Assembly: GCA_016748015.1 (NCBI GenBank)
Contig: JAAOMT010000786.1
Span: 504,034 to 568,033 of the forward strand
Direction: 5' to 3'
Origin: Geosiphon pyriformis
Lineage: Eukaryota > Glomeromycota > Glomeromycetes > Archaeosporales > Geosiphonaceae
Length of the DNA: 64,000 nucleotides
Shown: positions 25,646-38,049 of the stretch, piece after piece
Numbering within the stretch: the first letter of the stretch is position 1
How the letters are laid out: each line of letters opens with the position of its first letter
The notes under the pieces: generated by a model
Seen by the model: only the letters and a program-made list of their open reading frames with translations
The model's database searches: none
Told to the model about the DNA's origin: nothing
Position numbers and translations under genes: made by a program

Positions 25646-28600
25646 TATACTCACCAGAACCCTCTTACCATCATCCAAACTAGAAAAGAACAAACAATGC
25701 TTACGTGAACCGAAACTGACAGCAAAAAACTCCACCATACCTAGCATGTAAACAACATTATCAGATAGCAACCTGGGCAGACCTCATGGCAAAGCAAAAT
25801 TTCCACCATCATTGCAAACCAGACCAACCTTTTCTATACCAACCCTAAACTTAGATCTCAACAGCCACAAATAATCACAATGGTCATCTACAAGATAACA
25901 AACAAACTTGACAACAATCAACCAGGCCTTCTTCCCGTTACCAAAAATAGAAACAGTTTTACCAATCCAATCTCGAAAAACAAAACTCTTGCACAAAACA
26001 GCATATATACTGACATCTAAAGCATTCGCAAGTATGTTTAGTACTGAGAATGATGCAAGAAGATGAACACCCACCAAAGATTTCTACAATTCAATATGAT
26101 CAGCCATGACCTCTGAATGTAAAAGAAAATTTACAGAACACATAAAAACATGATCAAAGAATTTGATGTTACCACACATCAGACACAAAACACTCGGATA
26201 ACCAATGTTATACAATCTCTTACAGACGGCCACTGGCAACCTACTGTGAACAGCTTTTATTAAATAGGTGTGCAGGGCAGCTAACTTTCTGCTAGTAAAA
26301 TCTGCCAGCATATGAGAATCCAGATGCCAAACAGAAGCAGTACACTCCCAATCAATGCAATAAAGAAAAGAGCTAAACAAAACATTTGCACCAAGACCAG
26401 CTTCCCACAAAACATGACACACAGTTCTGCAAACATTATGGATAAAATGCTGAGCATTACCAGAAACCACTAGACCATCTGCCACAAAAAACCTATCATG
26501 AATCTCAACCAGAAGAAACAAGCTATATCAAAATGCAGCAGAGGCCATGGCATCAGCCCAATCATTGCTGAACACTCCAGAATGTTCCTTTACCTTAACT
26601 CACCTTACAATAACATCCTTAGATTTAATCAAATTAGCAATATGCTATCATTCCACTCAGCATCTGTTGTGAAAGTCAGGTTGATCCAACTTATATTCAG
26701 ACACACATGCATCCAAAGTTGCTTGACTATTAGAATGAATAATTACAGAGCAGGATGAAAGAACACACTCCAAAGCCACAGCAATTGCTTGCAATTCTGC
26801 CAGTGTAGAAGACAACAAACCCTGAACTCTAACACTAACACCCATATCAATCTCAGAGAAATAAACAGCTGCCCCACAAGCCACATCTAAAGTATCTAGG
26901 CCACTTAACAAGCCATCAATAAAAATATTCAACTCTCCTGCCCAGACCTCGTGCAGGCACTCACAAACAACCAAGAAATCACTTAAACAGAAGAAACCAG
27001 AACTATTTAACACTTCACTATTGTTTGAATCTACTAAACTACTATACATGTACACAGAAGTCTTACTAAACTAAACTGGTATTGGACCCCTAGGACTCAG
27101 CCTCTTCTAGCAACAAAAAGTCTTCCAATCCATGATTTGACCCTGCTTAGTCAGCAAACAGTTACCAAAAACAATGCCAAAGTGTTTCAATGAGTGGACC
27201 ACATCAAAATAGCATAAAGCATTCAAAATATCAGACATTGGGAAATGTCCAGACTTACGAAATGCACAAAATAATTTGTTATCCAAGAAAACACCTGTAT
27301 TCAAGAAGATCCTCACAACCCCAGCCAAAAAATTGTTCAGCAGGCAAACTCTCAACTTAACCAAATGGCACAAGGGATTTAAAGGAGTCCAACTCAAAAC
27401 TTGCAAGTCCAAAGCACAATGTTCAAACATATGACCAAAAATTCCAAGAGCATTGGAGAAACCAATCACCAAAACAACCTTGGCTTCAGCTTGCACTTGT
27501 TCAAAAGGCTTCAAGCCATATAGAAACAGATGATACAACACCTTGCTGGGGAAATCTTTTGGCAAAAACACCTTGGCTCTAAGTCCCTTTCTGATCATAA
27601 TATTCCACTTTTGACACACACTTTTAGCAACAAAACTGAATTGCATATGATAATATATAATAGGCTGAAGAACTGCCAAAACCAGGTAAGAAAATTGCTT
27701 ATCTAATACCACCTTTCTAAAAACCAAATTAGAAAAGAACTTAACATCTGTATGTGCCTTGGCAAGACTTGGTTTCAAAAAACCTTTTGTAGACAAAAAG
27801 ATACTAAGATACCTATGAGATTTACACTTTTTTGCAATAGAGATGGGTTGGTTACTAATATACAAGGAGGCATCTTTCATTTTCTGATTGATAAGAATTG
27901 CCACAGTTTTGTCATTGTTAATAGAAATATCATTTATATCAAAAAATTCACTTGCTATATCCAGAATATACTGTGTTAAGGTCTGATTATTACCAACCCA
28001 GATCATATCATCAACAAAAGCACCTGCAGCAAAAAAGGATAACATATCACCATTAGATTTAACTCTGCCAGACTTCACCACAAAACTTGAATTGATTCTG
28101 TAGCTGCACAAATATTCTTGTCTCTTGACCTCGCACAAAAAAGGATCATAAAAAATCCTCCAGAGAAGTAGAGAAAACACCTCACTCTGATCCAAACTAT
28201 TGTGAACAATGTAACTATTTGACAAACCAAAATCAGTCATAATTCTATTAATTCTATTCTCATAAATATTTCCAAAAAACTCAATGAATCTGCTGCACAT
28301 CTTGATGCACTTCAAACTGGATCTCAAATAGTGCCACCCAACTGAATCATAAGCTTTACGTATATTCTGTAGAACCAGCCAAATTTCCCAGCCCTTTTCC
28401 AAAGCATTTTCTACAATCAAACCAATGACAAACACTGGGGATTGAATTAAAGTACCCCTTAGAACTGAAAAATTGTCACCACAAAAAATGTCAAACTCAC
28501 TGTAGACCAAGGAGATCTGATCTGATAAAATTTTGGATAAGATTTTTCTTATCATTTCAATTAAGACAATCGGCCTGGTGTTAGTCAGAATGCCATCCCA

Positions 28601-30322
28601 TTCATAGGGCTTAGGAATTATAAAAACCTATGCTCTCTTTCACAAACCAGGTACATTACCAGCTCTCAAACAAGAATTCAGTAAATCAAGAAGACAAGTC
28701 AACACATCAGCACCACTGTGCTTTTACAACTCATTAGTAATACCAGAAAGACCAGCAGCTTTGTTATTGGACAGTCCACAGATAACCAGAGACAATTCAT
28801 TCAAGCTAATATTACTCATTACACCTGAGAAAACATTATTATTCACATGATTTAAAGAGGCATACTGATGAGCCCACAGACCAAAGAGAGCTAAAAAAAT
28901 CCTCTGCCTACAGATCCAGCCCACCATAATTTCATCCACCCTAGACTAAACCTCCATGGGGTCCAAAATCAACTCATCATCAACTACCAAATGATCCAAT
29001 ACAACTTTGCAAAAAAGATACTCCAAGACACTTCTAATTATCTCACCTTTATTAGAATTAAAATTCTCTATATGTTTGTCTATCACGTCTTTAATGTGTT
29101 TACATCTAGCCAACTCAGCCTCATAGTATTTGGATTTCCGATAACATTTCTTGACCTTTGACAAAAGACTGCACAGCTCATTTAACTTCAAACTATTTTC
29201 AAGCAAAGTAGCAAACTCTGAGGCATTGACAACATCAAGAACTGACCAAGCCCAAACAAAACACTCCACCTCCACCAACCTATCTGAACATAAACTCTTT
29301 GTAATCTTGGCAACCAAAAATTTTAGCTTAAAAAACTTTGAAGATTGTTTGTTTTTAGGACCATCAAATTCACAGAACCAATATTTGGAGAAAGTCTTAT
29401 CAGTTAAGTTGCAAACAGCATTTCTCAATACCTTCTACATTCCATCCAAATTCCCTCCTTTTTTTGAGACCAAAAAAGTATCTGAAAGCTCAGACAACCT
29501 AACCGAAAAGCGATCTCTAAAGCAATCCCATTTGGTAGTATCTATGTCTTTAATCTTATACTTCCAGTGGTCTTTATTAGTTTGCTTGTAAATACCATTC
29601 AGATGAGCATCAACCAAGCCCCCCAACCCAACCAAGATACCAACCATATTATGATTGGTGTCAAAAAATTCAGACACAGAGGCAACACTACAGCCAACAA
29701 CAGCTGAAGACAGAACCTCACTTACAAAAACATAATCAATAGTTTTTTCAACTCCCCAAGAATTTCTCCAAGTAGATGACTTATCCAGAGGATGACCACT
29801 CAATGAGTTAACCAACCCCAAATCCAAACACTTCCTAAAACTAGCACACCTTCTAGCACTGTTTTCATTGAAATCTCTACCAATGACCACAAAAGAACTA
29901 CAATTAACCCCCTTAGAGATAAGTGAGTTAACACTGAGAGCTTGAGCAAAACATGTTTTGGCAGAAACACCAGCATATAAATCCAGAAAAGTAACTGAAA
30001 GCTTATTTTTAAACAATAAACAAACAGAGATAACCTGACCAAGAACCTCCTTAACCTTTGAAACATGCTGAGCTAAGAAACCATCTATGACCACAGCCAC
30101 ACCCATACCAAGAAAACCCTCTTCCAAACCAGACGTAAAAATTCTAACACTCTCAAACTTGTTTTTAATCCAAGAACCAGCACTCACTCTTAACTTAGTC
30201 TTAGTGAAAAAGGAAACCATGTTACTAGATTCTAGATGCCAACGAACAATGTTCTTTTGTTTCTCCAAATTAATCATGTCCCTGATGTTACAAGTAGTTA
30301 CCTTCCAAACTAGACCATTTAT
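25643..30322 (-). pseudogene. L3 ORF2, broken
   Basis: The expected start codon reads ATA (30322-30320) in a CTATAAATGG context, where the other copies have ATG. Endonuclease at 29430-30300: TKTKLRVSAGSW and VIGRDFNEN. A long open frame of 482 codons (28555-27107) covers the reverse transcriptase: LQNIRKAYDSVGW (motif A Asp now Asn) and FVDDMI (motif C intact). RNase H at about 26650-27000: FIDGLLSGLDTL, AELQAIAVALEC, SNSQATLDAC. Zinc motif CLMCGNIKFFDHVFMC near 26150-26195. Stops near 30250, 28920, 27100, 26540 and 26080. Final stop 25643-25645. Confidence 0.85.
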
Positions 30323-32264
30323 AGGAAGGAAGAAAGCAATGACAAACCCAAATCAGAACACAAAAGATTCAACTTAGCCAAGACAGAACCAACTGACACC
30401 TCCAGAGCCAACATCTTAGATTCCAAACCACCCACTTTGGAAGTCAGAATCTTTGAACTGCTTGAACTGAAACCAACAACCAATTCACCAACATTTGGAA
30501 GAGGGAAAGAGGATAATGCCAACATGTCATCCAAAGCCATATTTGAATTCAAAATAGGAGCCACAGGCACAAAAACAGCCAGAGATGAAGCACAAGAAGG
30601 AGATGTCAAGAGCACCAACTTAATAAAACTCAACTTTCTTAGAATACCAGAAATCTGGTCAGACAAGATTTTCAAAGAGCATTCTAGAGAAGCCAAATAA
30701 TTATTCAATTTAGAGACAACAAGAGAAATGGAAGCCAAAGGAAGGGAATTCACACCCGAAACTGAACCAACACTAGGAGCAGCCAAAGAAACCACATGGA
30801 GTGAGGAGCTACCAGCAATCTGGGCCCAAATTTTCTCACCAAAAGAGACAGGACGTGCAATAGAAGCCTGCTTTTTTTTATAAATATCAGCCAAATAAAC
30901 CTGATTCTAATCAGTTACCACCCGTTTTCCACAAACCCCAGAATTTCTACTAACCAAATACACATCAGAAATATGACCAAATTGTTTACATTTGGTACAA
31001 CACACCAATGAAAAACTAGCCCAGTACAAACTAACATTCTTGAAAACTAAAACAGAACCAATAGCAGCCAACTTGGATGTTTCATCCTCAAAACAAATGA
31101 CAGCACACCTGTTTCACACATATGACATAGGATTATGACTGATAAAACAGGTTTTCTCACCATATGCCCTCACCAAACCAGAAAAATCATGAGCTGTGAT
31201 GCTAACTGAAAGAGTATAAAGCAAAGCTTGATGCTGATCTCTAAATACTCACACTTGTTTGTCCTCATTTGCCAAAGCCACATGCACAGAATTTTTTTCC
31301 ATGAACACTGATCATTTAGAAGCAACCAGATTGGCTATCTTAGATAACTCAAACTCCACCAGAGCTTTCTGCCAAAGTCCAATCAACTGCATTTTAATCA
31401 AAATAATCTTGCCAAATTTGGAGAAGACCAATTCCACTGCTGATCTGGGAAGATCTACTGGGATTTCCTTAACAATCACCTCCCAATTTGACTGACTGTT
31501 TATCTTTTTAAAATCATTATTAATAAGAATTTTATTATTAATCACCAGCACTTTAGCCTTATTCAAACTGAATTCTGACGTAAAAGATGATCTGATAATT
31601 CCAGGAAACTTTGAGGGAGTGAAAGCACCTCTAAAACCATCCACTTGATAGAAAATTTTTTTTATTGAAATTAATTTATTCCCAACTAATTTGCCAAGCA
31701 CTGTAGAAAGCTCAATATCAAGTGCAAAAAATTTCGTCAAATTAAAATACCACATTCTCAGGGCATGTGATTCGAGCAGCAATAAATGATTAAACCTGAT
31801 ATCTACATGAAAAGAAAGTTCCAGCATAACATTGTTGTTACTCATACTTTCAAAAAAAGTTGTTTCAGTGGGTTGTCTAGCATGTACATCCGAGTATGAG
31901 TTTTTTTCGGCATGTCATTATCTATGTTGTTGTCCTCACCTGATTCCACATAACTGGTTTCCTTGGCCACTGTGTTTACCATGTTTTCTACATCCAAGAG
32001 ATTACTCACACTGTCAACAATACTGCCAATTTTGCTTCCCCAGAACACACCAGACTTGACACCAGTACCACCAATATTTTCCACACTTAACAGACCAACA
32101 GACAAGTCAATTACATTACTGGTAACAGGCTTCTTTGGCTTTTTATAGGACGCATTATGCAAGTAAACCGTATTTACACACTTACTTTTCACACTTTGGC
32201 AGGTCCCCAAACCAGCCGAAATCAAACCCGAGCCACCAGCAGAAGAGCCCACTGGTTCTATCAT
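30319..32264 (-). pseudogene. L3 ORF1, broken
   Basis: Starts MIEPVGSSAGGS. The open frame runs to 31842, where a stop interrupts it. RRM module at about 31330-31530 (WEVIVKEIPVDLPRSAVELV, GLWQKALVEFE). A second RRM-like part follows, then a knuckle CTKCKQFGHISDVY (about 30975-31020) whose last Cys is Tyr. The C-terminal part (30894-30319) has coiled-coil-like heptads (LESKMLALEVSVGSVLAKL). It ends LLSSFL at TAA 30321-30319, overlapping the lost ORF2 start. Confidence 0.8.
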
Positions 32265-32390
32265 GACAAACAGAAGTAAAGTAGAAGAAATAATTAATAG
32301 AGACTAGAGAAAAAAAAGAAAGAAAAGCTACTTCTTCAAAGTTATCAATGCTCTTATCATGGTCAGAGGATCGACAAGAGAAAGATTTTT

Positions 32391-32755
32391 TTTAATATTT
32401 TTATTATAATTAATAATATATATAGTTATATATATTACTAAAAAAAATATTATTATTGCTAAAAAAGTTTTTAAAACCATGTTTTTTTCTCAATAATATT
32501 GTATAATAATATTTAAAAAAAATCTAAAATATAAATTTTATATAAAAAAGTTTAATATTGTTTTTGGTAATTAATTTTATATTAAAAAAATTATACAAAA
32601 AATAAAAAACATTTTAAAATAATTCATTTTAAAATAAATCATTTTAATTTTGATAATTTTACCAAATACCAAAATAAAAACTATCTACTAAAAATTTTTA
32701 ACAATTTATAAAAGTTTTTTTAAATTTACTAAAATTAGTAATAAATAATTTAATC
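32391..32755. other. AT-rich spacer, nothing recognised
   Basis: AT-rich DNA between the L3 5' end and the Ty3/Gypsy left LTR. No gene seen. Confidence 0.75.
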
Positions 32756-32759
32756 ATAT

Positions 32760-33587
32760 TGTTACTCATAGAATATAGGAAGTATATTAGCATATAAATT
32801 AGCCAATCAGAAGTAACCATAGTAAATGTGGAATTTCAGAATTCCTCCCAGAAAAATTGCAGAATTCCAGGAATTTTAAAATTCTCGTACAAAAAATTGC
32901 AGGATTCCAGAATTCCAGGATTACTCTTAAAGAAATTACAGGATTTCAAGAATTCCAGAATTTTTGGTAAGAAGAATTAAGGAATTGAGGAATTTCAATT
33001 ATGTATATATAGTGGTAGCATTAGAAATAAAAAAGACAGACTTCAAAGTTTAGATTTGATCTAAGCAATCTTCCATTCACAAATATCAATAAATAATTAT
33101 TCTCTATCTCAAATCTACTCTCCACTATCAATATGAAGTGTTGATATTAATTGATACTTAAACACACTGGAACAATAGCTCTTGATTATGGCTATTGACA
33201 GAATACTAACTATTATTGTCTTGGCTTATTTCTTCTTTCTTATTTCTTTTATTTTTATTTTTATTTTTTGTTATTATTTACTAATTGATTAAAAGATTAA
33301 GTGCTAGAATACAGATGTCATAGAGATTGGTAAAAAATCTGTAAAACAAGGGTAAAACATTCATAAATTTGAGAATAGCTTACCAGGAAGATTACTGGCC
33401 ACCATGCTAAGAAAGAAATTTGATGGAATTGCGATTCCGAAAGGCTACTGAAACAACAATTGAATCTCTGTCCATTATACAAAAAACTTCACAACAAAAT
33501 CTTCAGATACCAATGCCAAAACATCAATTAAGCACCAAGTTACAGGTTTGTTATTGGCTTAGAGATTTGAAATAATTATTTGTAATA
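32760..33587 (+). repeat. Left LTR of the Ty3/Gypsy element
   Basis: 828 bp. It begins TGTTACTCATAG and ends TTGTAATA, probably once TAACA. A TATA-like motif ATGTATATATAGTGG near 33001 likely sets the transcription start. Upstream of it (32840-33000) lie several imperfect repeats built on GCAGGATTCCAGAATTCC. Confidence 0.9.
32840..33000. repeat. GGATTCC/GAATTCC subrepeats in the LTR promoter region
   Basis: About four imperfect copies, roughly 40 bp each, of AAATTGCAGGATTCCAGAA just upstream of the TATA-like site. The right LTR has the same array at about 41900-42060. They could be promoter elements. Confidence 0.7.
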
Positions 33588-33589
33588 TT

Positions 33590-33607
33590 TGGTGCTCTCT
33601 ATGAGAT
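33590..33607 (+). other. Primer binding site
   Basis: TGGTGCTCTCTATGAGAT lies 2 bp after the left LTR. A leading TGG pairs with the CCA end of a tRNA. I did not identify the tRNA. Confidence 0.65.
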
Positions 33608-33613
33608 ATAATC

Positions 33614-35365
33614 TTACAGAGAACCAGCACCAACAACAATCATCTAAAAGTGGTAGAATCAGAAATCATAAGAGCAAACTATTTAGAATTTGCCAAATCT
33701 TTGTTTCAATAGTACAGCCAACAATTAGGATTAAACAATAACTATTTCTCAGCAGAATCAACTTTTAACTTCTACATCAATGATAAAATCACGGACTGCT
33801 TAGGAAAAACAGTTAACATTGAATTTGCAAAAGAGAATTTCTATACAGAATTGTTTTAACATACCAGCCTACCAAGAAACTACAGTTTTGCACCAATCAT
33901 TAGGGAAATCAATCAAACTATTGAAAGGTATACTCAACAACAATTTTCCATCATTTATGCAGACAAAAGCAAGAGAAGATTGCAAACACCAGCAGTAACA
34001 CCAAAACAGATACAACCATCCTCTTGGAAGAAAACCAGAGTTGAATTATCAACCAATCTATTATATCATTATACACCAGGAAGTGCTATCAATATTTTTT
34101 TAGCAGATGCATCTACATCAAACATGACATCAACATTTGAATAACTTTCATTTCAAAGTAAACAAAAGAAAGCAGAATTACTAGAAACTTATAATGATTA
34201 CTTTAAAGAATTTAAATTACAATTGCCAATACTATTAAGATTCTGATTACTGCCACCTCAACCAGATTTTGGAAATACAAGTCCCTGGAAAATAATGGCA
34301 TCAGAAAAAAAGGAAGAAGAGGATCAAAAATTAAATATCAAAATCCAATCACAGAAAATCCAGAAATTGAAACTCCGAATATTCAAACCCAGCAAACTCC
34401 AAATAATCTGAACTCTGAGTTAATTAATCAGAAAAACTTATCTCTAAGAATTATTATTAATTAACAACCAATTAATTCAATTGCTAAACAACTTCAACAG
34501 CTGCCAATATTACCTCAACCATTACTCTTTCAACCACCACAACAACCAAACATGGATCCAATAGCCTACATTCCAATAGCAAAACTCAAGAAATTCATAG
34601 GCAAAGAGGACAATTCACAAGTGTAGCTAAACAACATGGAAAAAGCCATCACAGCCAACAGATGAAATAATGCCAGAGCACTCCAAGCCATTCCTTATTT
34701 CTTACAGAATACTGCTAACTTGTGGTATTAAAGTTTAGCCACCAAACCTCAAACATTTCAGGAATTTAAAATTGCATTCTTGAAATATTTTAGTAATAAT
34801 AACAGTATTAATTGTCTAGCCAATACCTTCATCACAATCAAACAAGGAGAAACTAAAACAGTTACCACTTACTTGAAATATTTTCACAGGAACTTATGCC
34901 AAATTCAAGCAATCCAAGCTGACTATTTTACAGTGCCACAGATTCTAAACCAGTTCATCCATGAACTGTGCAGTAGTATTCTCCAATGTGTATGCCCAAT
35001 GCACTCACAAACTTTCCAAGATACAGTTATCAATGCATGGGATTTCGAATTTGCCAAACTTGAAGCTAATTATGCTCAAGCTGTTAATCTAGTGATAAAT
35101 GGATCATCTGAATTGAATTCTAAGTTGAAACAATTCAGTGATTCTATTGACAAAAAATTAGAAAAGTATTTAACTAACAATCAGACAGTTTATCAACCTC
35201 CACAATAATGCAATAATCAAGAAAACGTGAATTGTTTCTAGAATCAGTCGCATTTATCATCCTTGACCAATCAACAGTGGCAGCAGGAGATGCATGTTTG
35301 CCACTACTGTGGTAAACAAGAACATTTGAGAATTGACTGTAGGTTAAAAATAGAAAACCAATGAT
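33614..35365 (+). pseudogene. gag of the Ty3/Gypsy element, broken
   Basis: The first part (33614-34450) is a Gln/Asn-rich, stop-interrupted frame. The capsid-like core lies at about 34560-35200, with IAKLKKFIGKED, ALQAIPYFL and a long open stretch from 34780. Stops fall where Trp would be expected, for example in the segment after NTANLWY. A CCHC knuckle CHYCGKQEHLRIDC at 35299-35340 keeps all four zinc ligands. Gag packages element RNA in a virus-like particle. Confidence 0.8.
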
Positions 35366-35865
35366 CAGAAAACCAATATTGAAACCCCAATCACAGGTTT
35401 TAAGTTTTGAATCAATATTCAAATCAGAATTAACATTCACTTTATTATACCCAAATAATGCAACAACTAATTTATCAACCACCTGTATATCAAGCTCTAA
35501 TTTATCAGTCGACAACACCCGTCATATATTAATTACAGTCCCAACCTATCTATTAGCCACAGTCTCAAGTAATATATTAACCCCAACCAGTTTCAACATC
35601 ATCAGCTCAGATAACATCAGAAAATCTCAGATTAAGGATCACTCAAAACTCGCAATCAGCAATGGTTGTCTACCAACCAATTTTCAGCTCCTCCAACCAG
35701 TCATTGAAATTATGCCAGCAGAGTTTAAGAACTGGGTACACCCAAAACCTGAGTTCCCAGAACTATTTAAGTCTCCTGATAACTCCAGAAGATGCCATAT
35801 CTCACAACTTAGAAACCAAACAAACACAACTACTTACCACTAACAATATCCTACCAGCTACTATC

Positions 35866-36250
35866 ATGGAAGATGAGTTACTCACAGCTATATTTTCCTT
35901 CAAAATTGAAGAACTGTCAGAAATTCCTTTGTTCAGTGGAGCTGCACTTGAGGAAAAACCTATCATGACAATGTATACTAACACCAAAATCAATGAACAG
36001 GCCATTAAATTGATCCTAAATAGTAAATCAGCAAATAATATCATTACATAACAACTTATGGACCAATTAGGTCACTGAGTTGATTACACTACCAGTGCCA
36101 AAATAATAACAGCTAATGGAATGACCAAAACTCCTATCAGTGAAATTGATAATTTTCCCTTTGAAGTAAATGGTATTATTACACCAATCAAAGTTTTAGT
36201 AATAGAAGCTATGCAGTACTAAGTATTAGTTAGTAATAACTGGTTAGTCA
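35866..36250 (+). pseudogene. Aspartyl protease remnant, active site lost
   Basis: A frame starting MEDELLTAIFSFKIEEL leads to LILNSKSANNIIT, where retroelement proteases have a D-S/T-G triad. Here AAT AGT AAA (36019-36027) gives NSK, so the catalytic Asp and the Gly are gone. It is followed by TANGMTKTPI, as expected for the second half of the fold. Stops occur at 36049, 36078 and beyond. Confidence 0.75.
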
Positions 36251-36659
36251 AAACAAATGCCGTGCTCAACTAGAACATGTAGGAACTACAGCTTAACCAA
36301 AACGGCTAACATATATGAGTATCTGCCACATGTGGTCATTTCAAGACTACTAACATGCCAGCATCATTCATTGAATTTGAGGAAGAAAAGAAAAAACCTA
36401 TCTGAAAAGCCTATTAAGTGTTATGAACTGAAGGCAACCACAACAAGTTATCACCAATACCCTCCTGGAACAACAATAGAAAAAAAAAACAAAAAGAAAA
36501 ACTTACTTGGAATGCTGACCAAGCCTGAGGAACCGACAATGACCAAGAAAAGCTAATAAATTGGGAGTGGAAAAAAAATACAAAAAAAAAAGAAAAGGAA
36601 AAGGAAAAAAAACCAATATCAACCACCACTGCCATTTATATCTCATACACATATACTCT

Positions 36660-37330
36660 ATCACAACTATCTAACTATTGCCACTTAAAACTGGTATGTG
36701 TCAATTGTGACAAGAAATTATTATTAATGAGCACATGCTGTAATGATGATAAGGAATATTAGATGGCAACTAAGTTTTATTGTCATCCATGCCTCGTTGA
36801 ATGCTTTGGAAGACCAAAACAAATTGGAAAATGGGATAATAAGCCATGTTTGACTTGTGAAAAAACTCTTCTTAATAAAAGAATGTGGAACAACATTCCT
36901 GGAAGAGGAGGAACATGTGACAAATCATGTCAGTACATGATTTTCATCAGTAATTGGGTAAAAAAAGAAATGCCCATAAATGTTGCCTGGAGACAAACAA
37001 TCAAATGCTTGGACAGATGTCCACATAATGATGACAAAATTTGGCAAATAGCTCTTACCAAAATTGAAGAAGCATCACCAGAAGAAATAAAAAGAATAAA
37101 GAACAACCCACCAGAACCCATAGAACTTGACTGGAACCCAGAACCAGTTATAAATCTACTGAATTCAAAACAATTCTATGAACACTACCAGGAATTAGCA
37201 CCCACTAGAGAGGAACAAAAGCAATAATTGGAAAAAATAAACACAAGACTATGTGATCATTGTTTGATCCCATGTGACTTCCAATATTATAATGAGTGTG
37301 ATCTCATTTACAATCCACCACCATGCATGA
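36660..37330 (+). pseudogene. Cys-rich segment of the polyprotein, function unknown
   Basis: Open mainly at 36763-37227, with a TAG just before the first Met and a TAA at 37225-37227. Repeated Cys pairs are visible: CVNC near 36700, CHPC near 36784, CLTC near 36852, CDKSC near 36920 and CDHC near 37250. This spacing suggests one or more zinc ribbons. It sits between the protease and the dUTPase-like segment in the same general frame set, so it is probably part of pol. I do not recognise the family. Confidence 0.6.
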
Positions 37331-38040
37331 TCTACATGATTTTGGAAGAGAAAGAACCAATTAACAGCTGTACATCAAAATTAAAATCAACTTTCAATTT
37401 CAATTTAAACTTCAACAATAATAACGACAAAAATAATGGTTCCAGCTCTATTCCAAATGACCACAAAAATCATGATGATTCAAACTCCAATTCAAGTCCT
37501 GAAACATATATTGCACTCCCTGATCTTACCAAAAAACAAGAACTTAAATGATTCAGTAATAATAATGAAGATATTATGCCTGAATACACACATAATATTA
37601 ATCCAGAGTTTGATTTAAGATATTTAGGAAAAGTTGCCATCAAATTGAAACCACATTTATGCATATGTATTGATCTCAAAGTAGCATTGGAAATCCCAGC
37701 CACAACAATAGTTCAGTTAGCATCTAGAAGTAGCTTAGCCAAAAAAGAAATCAACATTAGGAGAGGAATAATTAATGCAGAATACATAGAAAATATCATT
37801 GCTATGCTACAAAATAATTCAGAAAAAACATATATTATAGATCCAAATAAAAAGATAGCACAGGCAATATTCTTGCCTTTGGTTAAAATAGCTCAGTTAG
37901 TATCAGTGGAAAACAGAAAAAAATTAGAGATAACAGCAAGAGGAATACAAAAATTCAGATCAATAAGTAGAATAGATGTACCAATCAATATGGTAAAAGA
38001 AGAGATTATCGACAAAGAAAAAATTAGCTTCACCTGTTAA
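37330..38040 (+). pseudogene. dUTPase-like domain in pol
   Basis: After an Asn/Ser-rich linker, the frame 37576-38040 matches the five-motif order of trimeric dUTPases. Motif 1 is IDLKVALEIPATT, motif 2 SRSSLAKKEI, motif 3 RRGIINAEY, motif 4 KKIAQAIFLP, and motif 5 ARGIQKFRSISR (about 37936-37977). The usual glycines of motif 5 are replaced by Lys and Arg, so catalysis is unlikely in this copy. In active dUTPases this domain hydrolyses dUTP to dUMP and limits uracil in cDNA. It occurs in pol of some retroviruses. Confidence 0.75.
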
Positions 38041-38049
38041 CCAATTTCT

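Larger units (their letters stand above)
25530..32390 (-). mobile_element. LINE retrotransposon copy L3, a divergent family member
   Basis: About 6.8 kb on the minus strand with the same domain order as L1, L2 and L5. Its ORF1 N-terminus is unrelated in sequence (MIEPVGSSAGGSGLISAG) and its 3' tail is the most diverged (TGCACTCATTAAAA at the end). It is therefore a separate subfamily using the same architecture. Confidence 0.88.

Noticed and set aside
32840-33000. Repeated units considered as a CRISPR-like array
   Set aside because: The units are contiguous and degenerate with no unique spacers, occur in both LTRs, and the genome is eukaryotic.
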